Source of the DNA: Siphonodentalium dalli
Taxonomy: Eukaryota; Mollusca; Scaphopoda; Gadilida; Siphonodentaliidae
DNA length: 64,000 bases
Reading direction: 5' to 3'
Assembly (NCBI GenBank): GCA_032622095.1
Contig: CP136064.1
Location: forward strand, 217,634,205 to 217,698,204
Below are positions 33,951 through 47,560 of this stretch, piece by piece (positions within the stretch are counted from its first letter, which is position 1; every line of letters starts with the position of its first letter). Both the position numbers and the translations under genes were made by a program. Below the pieces are notes generated by a model. The model ran no database searches. It saw only the letters and a program-made list of their open reading frames with translations, and had not been told where the DNA came from.

Positions 33951-34448
33951 CACGGACGACGGACGCCAACCCATGGCAATATCTCAAACTGTGTAAAGTT
34001 GAGCTAAAAAGAGTATACTTCTTCAATACACCCATTACGTCTCTTAAACTGTAAGTGTTTTCGACAAACATCGACCACATTCAACTAACATGCCATTAAT
34101 TGGAACCTCTGATTAAGCTATTAAAACTCCAGTGCTAACCACTTATGGATATCTAAAGCGAATACATAGAGAGATAATAATTCCTTTCAGATTCGAAACA
34201 AAGACACAAACAAGAAGCGACACCGTTGTGATGTTTAAGAGTGTTTACACCTGCATGGAAGCAGGTATCCAGGACTTCAATCGATCAACTTATGTCTGTC
34301 AAACCCAGGTCAACTGGTAATGCCGCAATCCTGCGATGTTGGAGGGTCATTATGGTATACATCAGTTATGTGCATATTTTGTTAATTTTGCAGGTTTTAT
34401 TCCGAATATTTAATGGTTTAATATAGGCCATTATCCACATGGAACATT

Positions 34449-34811
34449 TTATAGGGTGTATTCGAATCCGTGTTCTTCTACGTTCACGAACAGTAGACCG
34501 CCAATAATATGACCCGTGTGTGAGGACTCGAACACAGAGAACAGACCATCCAGGAGCAGACAAATAACGTGTTCTCGGGTCTGGGTTCTCATTCTCCGAA
34601 TTCGGTTAGTCACGTGATAATCCAAACCCGTCAGCATGTTATCGGTCTGCTCCTGGCCTATTCTCGGGTGGTCTAATCGCAAATAACCCGCCCGCAACCT
34701 ATTCGCGGCATTCTGTCTTGGTAACCATGCGCTCCCAAAAATGGTAGAGCGGATCAGTTCTAATTTGACTATATTAGGGACATTCCAAGAGAAAATGGTA
34801 CGCGGATTCAA
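34449..34811 (-). other. Open, coding-like stretch with an internal inverted repeat
   Basis: There are 120 open codons on the minus strand of normal protein-like composition (RLRAGYLRLDHPRIGQEQTD, then RRMRTQTREHVICLLLDG) ending in TAA. There is no convincing ATG or splice pair. The block 'ccaggagcaga' at 34550 is inverted at about 34651, so a repeat origin is quite possible. A plus-strand open frame (34741-35199) overlaps it and has no better support. Confidence 0.25.
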
Positions 34812-34899
34812 CTATACAATTCTCCATAAGGGTACATTTGGGGAATCTCTTACGTGTCAAAACAAGATCTTGTTCATGGTGGTGGCTGCACCCCAGTCT

Positions 34900-34990
34900 C
34901 ATTCTATAGTGTTATTTACTGGTCGTTTGTTGAACTTAGTATCTAAACATTTCCTAAGGGATAACCACTCTTCAATGAGTATAGTTAATT
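34900..34990. repeat. Fragment of a palindromic element (aagttcaa family)
   Basis: This matches parts of 35660-35780 and 45640-45770 ('gtttgttgaacttagtatct', 'tcttcaatgagtata'). Confidence 0.5.
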
Positions 34991-35639
34991 ATGTAACCGG
35001 GTGTTGGGTCATTGTTATATTTTTATATGTTATATCTATTATACTTGTATTATTATCTTGTGTTGTTATATATAGACCGACTTTGATGGATCTCTGGGTT
35101 CAAGATGGGCTGTTCAAAGAGACGATATTAAAGTGTTATTTGTGTTTGTATCTGGTTAGTCGGACAAACCTCTTCAGAACAGGTTTAGACACACAATGAC
35201 TCGCTGAAATCCTTAATTGGATTGTTTGTTCGTTATCTGAAATGTAAGTGCCTATACGGCGCATGTCACCCAATGACATACAGACTTAATTTATTGTTAA
35301 GAGTTGATGTGCATGACGTCTAAGCATGTGTACCTATTGCAGATAACTGTGTTTTGGTTTGAAAACAGAACGACAAAATGCCATCGACATAGTAACCACG
35401 TTATAAAATGAACTGTAATGTGTGTGAAATCCTACTCCGCTGTTACATGACGGCATAAATGATGTCATAAATTAAATGCTAAACTCCTTCCAAATTCTAT
35501 TCAAGCCGTCTAAAGTGTAACCCTTTCTCTACTAAATGGATACCCCCATGCAGTTATGCAAACATATACTGGAATGTTCGATTATTTATTTTGAGGGATG
35601 TTAAAAGAAATTTAAGCAAACGACAGACAGGTGAACAAA

Positions 35640-35780
35640 TAATACAAGTGCAAAATAATTAATTTTCATTGAGGGGAAATGTTCAGATATTAAGTTCAAT
35701 GTCGTTTGTTGAACTTGTTATCTGAATATTTCCTAAGGCAACAACTCATCAATGAGTATATATTATAGAAAGGGTTTGCA
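35640..35780. mobile_element. Small palindromic element
   Basis: The block 'gaaatgttcagatattaagt' pairs with 'cttgttatctgaatatttcc' across a short centre. The third family member is at 45640-45770. Confidence 0.6.
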
Positions 35781-36119
35781 TATTTAATAATTCTAGACTG
35801 GTTGTATTATCTAGTACCATATATAGATACCAGTGTTATGATCAGATCGCCCATATATACTTGACAGATTGCTTGTTTACGTTTGATAAACATGGAGTGC
35901 ATGCCAACTGGTCTGCATTCTGATTGGATCTCAGAAATTCAAGCGAAAGTAATTCATGACAGATATATTCTCACAAAAGTAATTCGTGATAGATATCTTC
36001 TCACTTAATATGTCGGGATATACCTTACTCGTTCTACCACCCCCCCCCGTTTATATATATATATATAACGAAGTTACCGGATGTAAATTTTCTGTTCAAT
36101 TTTTTTGTAAACTTTACAC

Positions 36120-36800
36120 ATATATTTAGTACCATGGGCACCTGTAATTATGAGGTTCGTCCGACTTCTTTTAGTGGAGTTATCCCCCTTTTTCGACTTA
36201 GACATTTTTTGCAACATGTTTAATTTTGTCTGAGCTTGTATTCCTACATTTTCCGGTCATCTGTTTTAAAGACATATTATGGACTTATTCGGGTGCGTGA
36301 ACCTGATCAGTTAGTATCCAGGGGCTATGTTAACTGGAGGAATGTAGCATTATACTAACATCGCCGAAAATTTCAAGCAAATCGACCGATCCACTCCATA
36401 GAAAACATCGTCTGAACTACGCTCAATTGTAAATATTTACTTCTCGATTCGGAACTCAACTATTGGTGATAAACTAACGAAAACGATTTCGCCACCAATA
36501 GTCACTGCATTTAATTAATATACAAGAATGACGGTGTGTGTTGTCAACTTGGATATGATCATTGTAAAAAAAATAACTACTTTGAGCAAGATATTTTCCA
36601 TTTCTATTTGATCACCCTACCGAAGTGTTTCACATCACTTTAAACCTTGGCACCGTTATTTAGTGCCATGCATAGGGAGTATGCACCTGAGAATATGAGG
36701 TCCGTCCGATCTTTTTTTTAGTTCAGTTATCTCCCTTCTTCGACTTAGAAATTGTTCGCAACATTCATAATGTTGTCCGAGCTTTTATTCCTTGTTTTTG
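36120..36800 (+). repeat. Repeat block: about 390-bp unit between 140-bp direct repeats
   Basis: The segments 36125-36260 and 36657-36800 are direct repeats. Between them, 36255-36640 matches 47170-47560 on the same strand, and 50565-50960 and 54069-54464 on the opposite strand. The shared block contains 'ctcaattgtaaatatttac' and 'gaatgacg'. Confidence 0.7.
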
Positions 36801-37500
36801 TTGTTTTTTTTTTATTTCGAAAGCAAATATGTTAATATGGCTACACTTAACATTGCACTGCGGGGGTATCCGTAGTCCCATTGGGACAGCCCCACCTCTA
36901 CTGTTTAAAATACCGGTATAGTATACTCATACTCAATAGATAGAGAACTTATCACAGAAAGACAAGTCGGGTGCTGGACAGTCCTAACCATAAAGCACGT
37001 ATGTCAAACGACATGCTTTCCTCGATCGGGTATGTAAGATATAAAGAGCGTTCATTTCCTGGATTGGCTGAAAGTTGAATCACAAACAGTAAACCACCCA
37101 TTTAGCAACATACACAATATACGTATTAAAAGATATTAGTACCTTAAATATATGCATACATCTAAATACACTGTCGGGCGTGCATGCAGACTCAGTCAAA
37201 CCAGAATGTTTACCTATGGATTTATTTCACAATGTTTGTATAGATTTTAACTTGAGATTTTCAATTATCTACGGCAGTTGTATATATATAATGTTTTGTT
37301 GAGTCCAGCCATATTGTCACTATATATATAGAATAATACTCGGCATTATCAACTACAATTATCTTGCGCATGTTCTGCCTTGAAGGGATGATAAGAACCC
37401 TCTTGAAAGTTAGTATCAACATATATGGAGTAGCATGCATCCAGTGCAAATCACAATTATATTCGACCATGTGTTCTATTCATGGTTATATCTCGCATAT

Positions 37501-39687
37501 AGTCTGGTCGATAAACTAAAATTTTAGGGTCAAACTAGAAAAAATTTGGACTAAGTTGGTTTCTATTCCATTTTGAAGAGGAATATATCCTCTATAACAT
37601 ATCCAAAATCTGATAAAAATCCGCTTTGAGCATTTTCTGTAATACAAGATGATGGCAGTTGGTATAGAAAAATCCTGAATTTCGGTGGTAGGTGCGCCAA
37701 CAAATACCAAATTAGTAATCAAATAAAATCCACACAAACAATCCTTAGTCGTAAACCATATCGGTAGAATGTCTGTCCAAAATGGCCGCCTAAATGGACA
37801 AAATCTAATGAAATTTACAATTTGCGGAAAATTGAATAGCTGGTTATACAAGAACGAACAGGCCGTCGAATTATACGAGGAAGAATTATTTCAGAGTATA
37901 AGGGGAGCTATTAATAATAGTATGTAAGAATTCTCTCTAATGTATCTCGCGAGAGAGCAACCGAAAGCCAGGTCTCATACAACGATTGAATGTGGACTTT
38001 TTGGGCGCCAAGAAATAGAAGAATAACGCAGTTTTATCTGTACTGTTTATCTTGAATAGTGTAATATATGTGTATTAAAACAGTTATATGTGATCTAATA
38101 GGGATGTACTCATTGTGTGACCTTTTGAGGAAGCAGAAATATATGTAATGAAAACAGTCTCACGAATGTGACCGATAATCATTTATTTTTGAATCTACAA
38201 CACACAGTCTGTCAAAATTCACTGCTATAGAACAGAATGAGAGCTATTCATATGGTACTAGGTAAAATGTGTAGATCCTATTGTCCGTGTCTCAAAATAG
38301 TAGTCATAGTTGCCTCCGGTCAAGTGATTAAACACGAATATTTCATTTTTATCACACAAATACATGGTGGTATACCATGAACGCAATTTATCAAATTACA
38401 AAGGATTACAATAGACTATCTTCAATAAATTCTCAACATAACCCAATTTGCCTACATGCTCTATGGCAGAGACTGTCTTTATACCTGGAAATTATGTGCA
38501 CTTAAATGCACTAAGGCCACATATACGCGAAACGTACGACCTTTTCTGCAACCGCATCGGCGCGTTTACCCATTCTCCCTAATGTTACACATATCTGCTG
38601 CACACAAAACCTTAAATGGCAACATTGAGTGAATGGTAAACGCAGAACTAATAACTGTAAATGCTGATGACCTGATATTTAGCGCAAGTATGCGGGTGGC
38701 AATGGTAACACAATTTCAAACAACAAGATACTGACAACTAATAGTGTGTATTGCGGGGTACATATTCATGTTGTAAAGTGCCGATTGAAGTAATTTGAAC
38801 ATAATTGTCTACTAAGAAACCGGTTTGGGAGCACCATGGAAATTAGTACTAAATAAAATGTACGATGTACAGTCTCTTCGATCTAGTGAGATAGGGTACT
38901 ATTCTGTTGAAGAGATAAGTGTTTCTTGACAGTATAATCAGCATTACGACATACGTGTATGGTTTATTGTCACGGAGAGTGTTGGAAATTCTGGAAATAT
39001 AACTAGTATTTACACAGATAGGGTGGGCTCTTCAGTTTCTGCTTTACATTCAATAATTAATCATCATTCCAAAAGGAAACTACCACGCACTGTGTGACGA
39101 AATATTACTTCGTGTGTTGCATGCCCAAAATAACTGTTTTTGGTCCGACTGTTGGATGTATTCTAATAAGAAAACCCGAACGTAAATCATTGGGTTAACG
39201 TGCGTAGCAGTGATCGATAAATCATTCAGATAGATCTGTTTTAATTATATGTGTACCTTTAAAGATATATAACAACATTCTTGTAAATTACAAATGTGTA
39301 TTTTCGCTTATAGGGGGTTATCCAATATGTTGCTTTCATCGTAGCATGGATGGTAGTTGCGGCCATTTTGACAGCCATTTCATCGCCGCGATTGCATTGT
39401 TTTCTGTCCTTGTCACTCTATTCGCCCCCTATACTCTTTTACACAAACTGGTATAAATCGGATGGAGGATTAATGCGTTCTGGTGTCGCCGATGAGGGAT
39501 ATTGTAGAAAAACGTACTTCGCAAGGTCGAAAAATTATCATTTTTAAAAATCTCTGTAAAAAAGTTTGCTCAAAGCGGATTTTAGCGGATTTTGGATATG
39601 TTGTAGAGGAAATATTCCTCTTCAAAATGGAATAAAAACCAACTTAGTCCAAATTTTTTCTAGGTCAAACCTTTTATCGACCAGACT
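37501..39687. mobile_element. DNA element with long inverted ends (about 125-133 bp), 2.19 kb
   Basis: The arms 37501-37633 and 39563-39687 are inverted copies (AGTCTGGTCGATAAA at the tips, 'gaggaatat' and 'aaagcgg' inside) with some small gaps. The matching open readings at each end come from the arms themselves. No transposase was recognised, so this is a non-autonomous element. Confidence 0.7.
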
Positions 39688-40135
39688 AATAGCACAATTG
39701 CACCGTATAATATATGGCCAGTTTGCAACATTACAGCCCACTCTTGAAGCTTATGACAATGGTGTTTCGTATGATCACGAACCAGATTATCAGCTCATTG
39801 TTTGCAGATTTGCATAATCGGTATGTATGATTAATTTTATGTGTCCCAGCTGATCAGTAAAATCAATAACCAAACTGACTACATCGTACAGCTTATAGCC
39901 ATTAGCCAGTATCAATGATTATCACATACCAAAAGCAAACGAGAAGCGACCACTTGTTATGTGAACATGTATACCCATATTATCGAGTTAGTCCTAAATC
40001 AATATAGAAAGAGATATTGAAGTATATCTGCTGGTCAGACATAATATGGGATATGTACGTCATTGAGTCTTGCAAGAAATATTGTCGCGAACGTATAACG
40101 TTAGCTGGGAAAAATCTCAAAATTCGTTCTAGCTT

Positions 40136-40637
40136 TTAAAGGCACGTGAGGCCTTAGTTGTCGAAAATATTCATATTTGTTCCAATCACCGTAAACAGAA
40201 AAACATTAAAACGCATACAGTTTCGTTCATATATACCATGACCATCGCGTAAACAGCATGTTATCATAAAGATTTACTATATTTTACCTAAGTAAGAGCC
40301 TGATTGTGTTACAGAAGACAGCACAATGCTGCTGGCTAATCACACACAAATGGCATAAACGCTCTTTATTAGTTCCATATCAGGAATTCACCAACAAAGA
40401 ACGCTCTTTATGTTTACCATCATAATATAAACAAACACCAGAAAAGTTACTTTTTATGCTTTTGTTTACATAACAATGGTCAAAGATATGACAATAACAT
40501 ACTGTTTATGCGACATTTCTTATTTGTATACGGACAAAGTCTGTCTACATTTTGTTGTTCTTTCTGTTTGTGGCGGTTTTTGACGGGTGGAAATATTTTC
40601 ACAGGATACCCACCGCCAAGGCCAACCGTACCTTTAA
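40136..40637. mobile_element. TTAA-flanked element of a second family, 502 bp
   Basis: It starts TTAAAGGCACGTGAGGCC and ends GGCCAACCGTACCTTTAA, an imperfect inverted pair with TTAA at both tips. A second copy lies at 49435-49932. It contains two AAAGAGCGTT motifs in inverse orientation, 42 bases apart. Confidence 0.7.
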
Positions 40638-41036
40638 CAGATTCTCATACCAGGGTTATTCCAGCCAAAATATTATTGTAAAACAGTTAGGTCGTGATCA
40701 CATATGTAGCCAGTTTTTCACCCTGAAACCGACCGTATGTGTAAACAGCTTTCCACGGGCGATCACATTTTAAAACAATTCCATAGAACGCACAGCTTTC
40801 ATCATAGTGTATAATGGTTTATTTCAGGCCTAAATCGCCCCATATATAGTTATATATGGCTTTATTACACAAATCGGTTTATACATACATGTACATGACA
40901 TTATTCCAATGTTTAAACAAAGTTTATTTTAGCATGATATCGGAAGCACATATTGCCTTTAAAATACCATTATTCCATTGAAAGACTTCCTTATTTCCAG
41001 AAAACCAGCAAAATATATACGATATACTGTACGTAC

Positions 41037-41708
41037 CCCACCAGGAGGAGCTGTGTGTGGTCTGTGGCAGTCCACATATCTTTGAGTGAGGCAGTTATAC
41101 TCATAGTTCCCGGTTGAGCAGACACTCAGCACGCTCTTAGCAGAGGCTGGTCGCGTTAACACACACGGAATTCTATTTGACTCACATGGAGTCTGTGGTC
41201 TATTGCGTAGCAGAGTTGTATGCACGTGAGTTTGACCGTAACAGCGCGAATGCCTACTGAAATATTTGAAATCCGGGTGTGGATTAAATTCGGCACTAGT
41301 CCGGCCTTTGTCACTTGCTGATGTGTTACCAACAGCAAATGCGGATGTCGCGTCGGTTCGGTTTGTACTCCGAGTCGAACCCGCACTACGGATGCGCCGC
41401 CTTCGACCAGCTGTGCGTAGAAATTCATTTCCTTGCGAATAACTAGATAGAGAACTCAATGGACGTTCAGGGAGATATGTGTCCTCCTTGTCTGCTAACT
41501 TTGTGTAGTTTATCCTCGCTCTGGCACTTTGCACTCTTCTCGTCTTAGTTTTCGTAAATTGTGGTTTCGATATCTTGACACGAACACACGAATTAGAAAG
41601 GGTATCTGGTTCTAATGAAAACTCTTCATCGCGTTCTTCGAAAATACTATCCACTGGTGTGCTAGTCCGGTAGCCCTCGCACAGCCAGGCTAGTTTTGGC
41701 TGTAACAT
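41037..41708 (-). CDS. Coding exon, probable first exon of an unknown Arg/Ser/Pro-rich protein
   Basis: This is a 672-nt open exon of 224 codons, much the longest convincing open stretch in the window. It starts at an ATG with A at -3 (41708) and ends at a strong donor, GGG|GTACGT, with the donor G at 41036; the exit phase is 0. Reading past the donor gives only 25 more codons of a different character before a stop. The protein is hydrophilic and basic. It has a cluster of R-x-x-S/A residues near residues 55-70 (RRVQSARARINY), an arginine tract RRRRIRSAG, and repeated RP-x-T/S motifs (RPQTP, RPASAKS, RPHTAPPGG). Such motifs are common in disordered cytoskeletal and ciliary proteins, but that link is inference. 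No signal peptide or membrane segment is visible. The next exon was not identified. The exons from 32313 downward may belong to the same gene, but their first exon needs entry phase 2 if it is spliced, so at least one more exon would be needed between. Confidence 0.65.
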
Positions 41709-44700
41709 GGTTACAGTTGAAATATAATTGTACGTGTGTGTAAGTGGACAGTTGATTGGAGGTAACTGTTACCACATCTTAATATCACATTTTCGGTGGT
41801 GAGTATCAGTATTTATCCAATAACTTTTGTTCTTGTCGAAGTGGACAACGTTCCGTTCGTTGGGTTTGACGTCCTTTTATTACTTTCTTCAGTGGTGTTC
41901 CATATCAACCTGTAAATATATTGACAATTAAATTTGGGTTGACTATATAATCCCTGGAATAAATATGATTACAAATCCGCGTATATGAAGGTAACCATTT
42001 ATAAGATAGACCGCAATCAATCCAGAATAAACTGACCACGGACATTCCGACGCGTTATCCAGATATACGAATATGTTGATTCCACGTAAGAAAACATTAC
42101 CCATTACCACCCATTGTTTAGGTGTAGCATACACGATCTTGGTGCAAGTGGGCATGGCAATAAGAATTTATTGAAATAGGTCAGCTTCGAATTGGATTAG
42201 CCATTAGACACATGGAACATTAAGTCCAAAACTGTGCCAAAGGCCGTGAATAAAGCCACCACAAAACACAGACAGACTGGAAGAGGCCAGGGTTTCATAT
42301 AAATATCCTTGGCCGTGTGATAATTGGCACGGCGCGGGGTAGATCAAATCACAATATGGAATGTAAATACTATAGACTATTATAACAGTAGGAATATGGC
42401 AAACAGAGCAAGCACAACAGAAGTGTGGTATCGATATAGCAAAGCTGACAATGATTATGCCAGTAAGCCCGGTTCAACGCAACAAAGAAACTTTGTTTAG
42501 TCAAGTGGAATCGTCATATATCAGTTCTTAAGAGACAATACATTTTACACATCGACAATAGAAATTCTTCAAGTTGAATTTTATTGTGTGCATAGAAAGA
42601 TGATATAGATTTGTTTGCCGTGATCATATTTTTGTATGTCATTATGTTGTTATCAGGTGATGGTCAGCGGTAGGCTCGATGGTTCCATGCATCCAGTGCC
42701 CATGCCTGGCCTCTCGGAACCGTAATCGTAACTACGGATATGGCAAAACGACAACTGATAGAAAGGTAGCAATACACGATTTCCAGCAATTTTGGCCAAC
42801 CTGGGACGGGGTACTGTACTATGCTGAGCCATTATCTTTGGCATAGTTCCCATCAAGCATGTTTTAATTTCGACAGAAATTGTAGGTTGTAATCAGATGT
42901 CTGTATTTTAGCCTCTTTGTAAAACTTGTCATTGAGTTATGCCCCTTGTTTTGCACACACAAAACACTCAATTTTACTCATTTTTAAACTCAAATTTACC
43001 ATTTTCAACCCAAAAAAAACCGACCATTACAGAGCGAATGTGAGTAAATAAGCTTCTTCCACCTGATAGAGCTATGTTAGAGCTGGGAAATATTTGAGAT
43101 AGAAAAATAGTTATCGTATCAATTTGAAAACAAATGTCTTGCAAGCGCAGATGACAGAATTCAAGGGAGAGAAATCGGGCTATTTTCCTGTATCCAATAA
43201 CACAGAGTTGGCCTTCACTGAATACGAAAATCCTGTTGCGTATCCAAATTTTTAACTTTATTGTGAACTTTCCCAGTTTTGTAAAATAATTAAATCTTCA
43301 AACCAGTAATGACACATTTAACACAGGCTACACTGGCTGTTATGCTCCTGATACTTATTTTTCTATTTTTCAGACACCCTACAACCCGATAAATCGTGTA
43401 CTGCTACCAAAGAACACAAATTATAGTGACGTAATACTTTATTCGTGATTCTTATAGTAGTTCATAATACGAAAGGTCTCAACTATGGTCATATCTGCCC
43501 ATTCATGCATGTCTGATGATCCGCATCTCATCAATTAGTTTACACTTGGTACCGTAGTTAATCATATTAAAAGAATGTGATATTAGTACTGGCAAACTAC
43601 TGGATAGATGTAGAGGGTTGTCTTGTCCAGCCCTTTGACTTGTGCTCACCAAAGACCAACATAATGATTTACATCATTAATACTTATATTGTTGTAGTTT
43701 CTTTAATAGTTGGAAATAATATACATGTAGAAAAATATTTCGCCGACAGCGAATGTATCGTAAATCATTCCACCGAAGCACCGACAGTATATATAATGCT
43801 GAATCGGTCAATATCACCAAAAGTGGACCAATATATTTTTCATTTGTAAGATTACATTACTCCAAACCAGAACCAGAACAGATGTCCATTTGAGGGAGGG
43901 GTTGAACCATGTGTTTCCTTTCCACTTTTGCTGGAGATTACACCATTCGCCACACCATCTGAAAACTCTGTACCATCCCAATTTTATCTGGCGAAAATTG
44001 TCCCTATTGTGATAGCAATTCATTCACTCACAGCATCTAATACAAACGCATTACTCAACCTTTCATAGCTAAAACAAAGCCTTTTGAACAAACCCGTCTA
44101 TGATATCATGGTAAAGTTCGCCATTCATCCATCAAACTCACTTAATTCTAGGCTTTTTTCGTAACCGAGTTTGGAATACAGATTAAAACCCAACATACGC
44201 AGCACACTCACACTCTGTACTGCTCCTTGTAAACTCTTTGCGCTATATCTGCTATATGTACTGTATGTATGTTCTATATGATTGTATCATGAGAGGGACG
44301 TGTTGTACGTTCTGTAACTGGTGGCCAGATCCCTGTATATATATATCTAGATACATTACAATATGTTTGTTGAAGTAAAGTACAAACGAAAACATGTTCA
44401 AAATTGTCTTTCAGAATTTATCACTATTCACCTGCTTTAAGAACGTATATAATCCGCCAGTAATGTTTGTAACGAGAAATCAGCAAATGACACACAAGAA
44501 AGTCGTCATAATAATGGTTGTGTTTGGTTATAGATGATTTATAGATTTCTCTTTAGACTATCGCCCCGAGCAAACATCGCCATCATAGATTCCACCAACA
44601 CCTGTCTACATGGCGTGTTAGTATAGAAATCTCATAGTTTACACACGCCTACCGCGCGGTTATAAAACATAAGGCGCCATTGTGAGGACATCTATATATG

Positions 44701-45539
44701 TCCCAGTCACGGCCCTAATGTGCAAATAAGATACACAGAAGGGAAAACCAATAATAGGATCCTTCACAATGTATCGTATTCAATACGCGTTCCGGGTTGT
44801 CCTTTAAAGTTCAAGAGAATCGATATGGTCTTTGGAAATACGTTTCAATATATCGCCATCCACTAAAATTAAATAGGATCCGAGTGGTCAATTTATGTGC
44901 CAAACCATATCTATATATATATGTGTGTGAGTCTTGGAATCTCTCAATATGGATTTTTCGGCTCATCTATTGCTTGCATGCATTTGGTTTAAGTTGTTAA
45001 TTCGATCTGTGATTTTTTAGCAATTTACCGTGTTAGTGTATTATATATCATTTTCTAAAGACGACTTGTGATGCTGCGAAAAGGCAATACAGTTTTATCA
45101 GGATCGAAAACAACTGTTCTATGTACCGCATAGTGTTGACTCATTGTCTTATCTCCATCGACCTTAGAGATGGCACTGTTTGAACTGGTAAAATGGAAGG
45201 TTGAGAGTCGTGAATATTGAATCATTCGCTGTATGCTGCAAGGGCGTTTTTGTCAATGTTTGACTGGGCCATGGACGGTAATCCCCTCCCCCGCAAAAAG
45301 ACCATGGATTATCAGCAATATAGCTTGGAATTTGCATGGGACTTCCCACTTCAGACAAGGGTTCAATACTGACTCAAAATAGGCCATACACTTAACCTAA
45401 TATAGTATTATGGCAACCAAGGAGACAAATATTTTAAAAGTAAAGCGAAACACTAATCAAGAATATAGCTTGGAACCTGCATGTCCCAACCATTAACCAG
45501 TTCTATGTTAAATGAATTATCCCATTCAGTTAAAGAAGT
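41709..45539. other. Upstream of the 41-kb exon; no gene recognised
   Basis: Short open frames are scattered on both strands without splice sites or familiar motifs. The 5' UTR and promoter of the exon starting at 41708 should lie here if that exon is the first, but I see no clear core promoter element. Confidence 0.4.
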
Positions 45540-45639
45540 ATACATTGAAATGGTTTATTATTCATTTGGGTGGATGTTCAGGATAAATTAGCAGATGACA
45601 GTCAGAAGAAAATATAACACAAATGCTGAAGGTTTCATT

Positions 45640-45770
45640 TCATTGGTGGAAATGTTCAGATCATAAGTTCAACAAGCGACCTATGGTCCTTTGTTGACCT
45701 TATTATTTGAACATTACACAGGGGAACAACTCTTCAATGAGTATTTAGTATAGAAAGGGTTAACTAAATA
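45640..45770. mobile_element. Small palindromic element, family of 35640
   Basis: The block 'gtggaaatgttcagatcata' and the block 'ttatttgaacattacacagg' are inverted across a short centre. Confidence 0.6.
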
Positions 45771-47165
45771 CCACGGTAGAGCAGCAAAATTCAGTAGGGT
45801 GTTCAGATGCACAGAGATAATGTGTGGTTGAATGGTGAATGTATGGTATTAGTCAGAAAACCTCGTCAGTTTCCTACCGTTTACTGGCTCGGCATCGATG
45901 TATAGTTGGTTACGAATACACTCGATTATTTTCAGTGGAGCGAGGTCTTTTGAATTTAGTCATGACCTTATTTTGTTGATACAATATTCGCCTCAGAACA
46001 AAATTAGTGATTATATGAGGCAACGCAAACGCGCCAAGATTTCTGTAATTTTGGTATGAGATAACAACATGGATTTACTTTTGAAAACACACCCAATTGA
46101 CGCAATGTATAGTATCCATGTGTCGCGACTCGTAAGGCGACAACAACGTAAAATGTAGCTGTCAATAACATTTGAATCGACAGAGTGAATTACTTTTATG
46201 GTTGTGTGGTGACCAAACATATGAACCGCGTACAAGTATTCTTTCGAAGAACCAATAAATAAACAAACATGAACGGAATATATTATGCGGCACGTCAGCT
46301 ATAGTGCGGTAACATTCATTGAAAGATTAATCCGCACGAATGGTTACCATTGATTGAACCGGAGGCCCTTGTCGAAGGTCAGGATTCGAGAAGTCCACAA
46401 TTGAATGTATGATCATTTATGTCGGAACAGGCAACATGTACATAGCGACAGTTTATTCCTTATATAAATGAATCAATTCCTCGAATAACTTCTAGAAGAC
46501 AACAGTGGAATTGTCCACACTTCGTTTCCTTGATGTTTCAAATAATATGACCATACGGATATTTGAAAATATGATGACACACACTGGCCAAATTATAATC
46601 AAATTGTATGCGACAAAACGAGAGCACAGCCGTGGCAAAAATTATACAGGTCTTCAAGATGACACAAATGTGAGTCTGTGTGATGGGTACATCTGATATG
46701 TCTTCGAATAAAACAATTATTGGCACCTGGGCCAGGATCGTTGACTTTGGACTGTATAAATGTAAATGCATTGCAATCATCATAGACGTCGTTGTCGAAA
46801 TTTGATTGTAAATCAGTATAAATATTTTAATTATCATTATGAGAATCAAATGAATTGTCAACATGTGACATAAATTACAAGCAAACAAGATGTGAACCCT
46901 TCACCACATTCAGAATGCATGTATACCCATCCACTTGTTTGGTAAGTGTGAAATCTTCATCGTGAACTCTTTGGTAAGTGTTAACTCTTCACACACCCGC
47001 AAACTTGCCAGGCAATATTTTGCTGATATTTCGGTATATAAAGCTACAAGGTGCCATAAACAGAATGCAAAAATGCTTATAAAATGCATCAGTAACACAA
47101 CTAAATACATGAGAAGTAAAACCTATGTAGTTCCACTAGTAGCGATGCTATCGAAATCCAAGAGT
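45771..47165. other. No gene recognised
   Basis: This stretch contains the AAACCTCGTCAG phrase near 45860. Open frames on both strands around 46505-46888 overlap and lack splice support. Confidence 0.35.
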
Positions 47166-47169
47166 CCAT

Positions 47170-47560
47170 CATACAAGTATGTTAAAGACATATTATGTAC
47201 TTGTTCGGGTGCGTGAAACTGATAACTTAGTATTCAGGTGCTATGACAACTGGAGGAATGTAACATCCTACTAACATCGCCAATAAAATTGAAGCACATC
47301 GACCGTAACACTCCAGAGAAAACATCGTCAGAACTACGCTCAATTGTAAATATTTACATGTGGATTCGGGACGCAACAATCGGCGACAAACAAACACAAA
47401 TGATTTCGCCATCCAGAGTCAGTTCATTTAATTAATATATCAGAATGACGGTGTGTGTTGACAATTTGGATTTATATTCGTAAAAAGAACAACTCTGAAC
47501 AAGATTATCCTCTATGTCTATTGGATCACCCTACCGGAGTGTTTCACATCACTTTAATGT
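47170..47560 (+). repeat. Copy of the 390-bp dispersed repeat
   Basis: It matches 36255-36640 over most of its length ('ttaaagacatattatg', 'ctcaattgtaaatatttaca', 'gaatgacggtgtgtgttg'). Confidence 0.75.

Noticed and set aside
34741-35199. 152-codon plus-strand frame with hydrophobic segments
   Set aside because: It has no convincing start, composition is AT-driven, and part of it is a dispersed repeat (34900-34990).
36120-36800. LTR retrotransposon (140-bp direct repeats)
   Set aside because: The spacing is only about 390 bp, there is no primer-binding site or gag/pol, and the interior is itself a dispersed repeat found elsewhere without these flanks.
37516-37851. 111-codon minus-strand frame
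   Set aside because: Much of it is the inverted arm of the 37501-39687 element, and the same peptide is read from the opposite arm.
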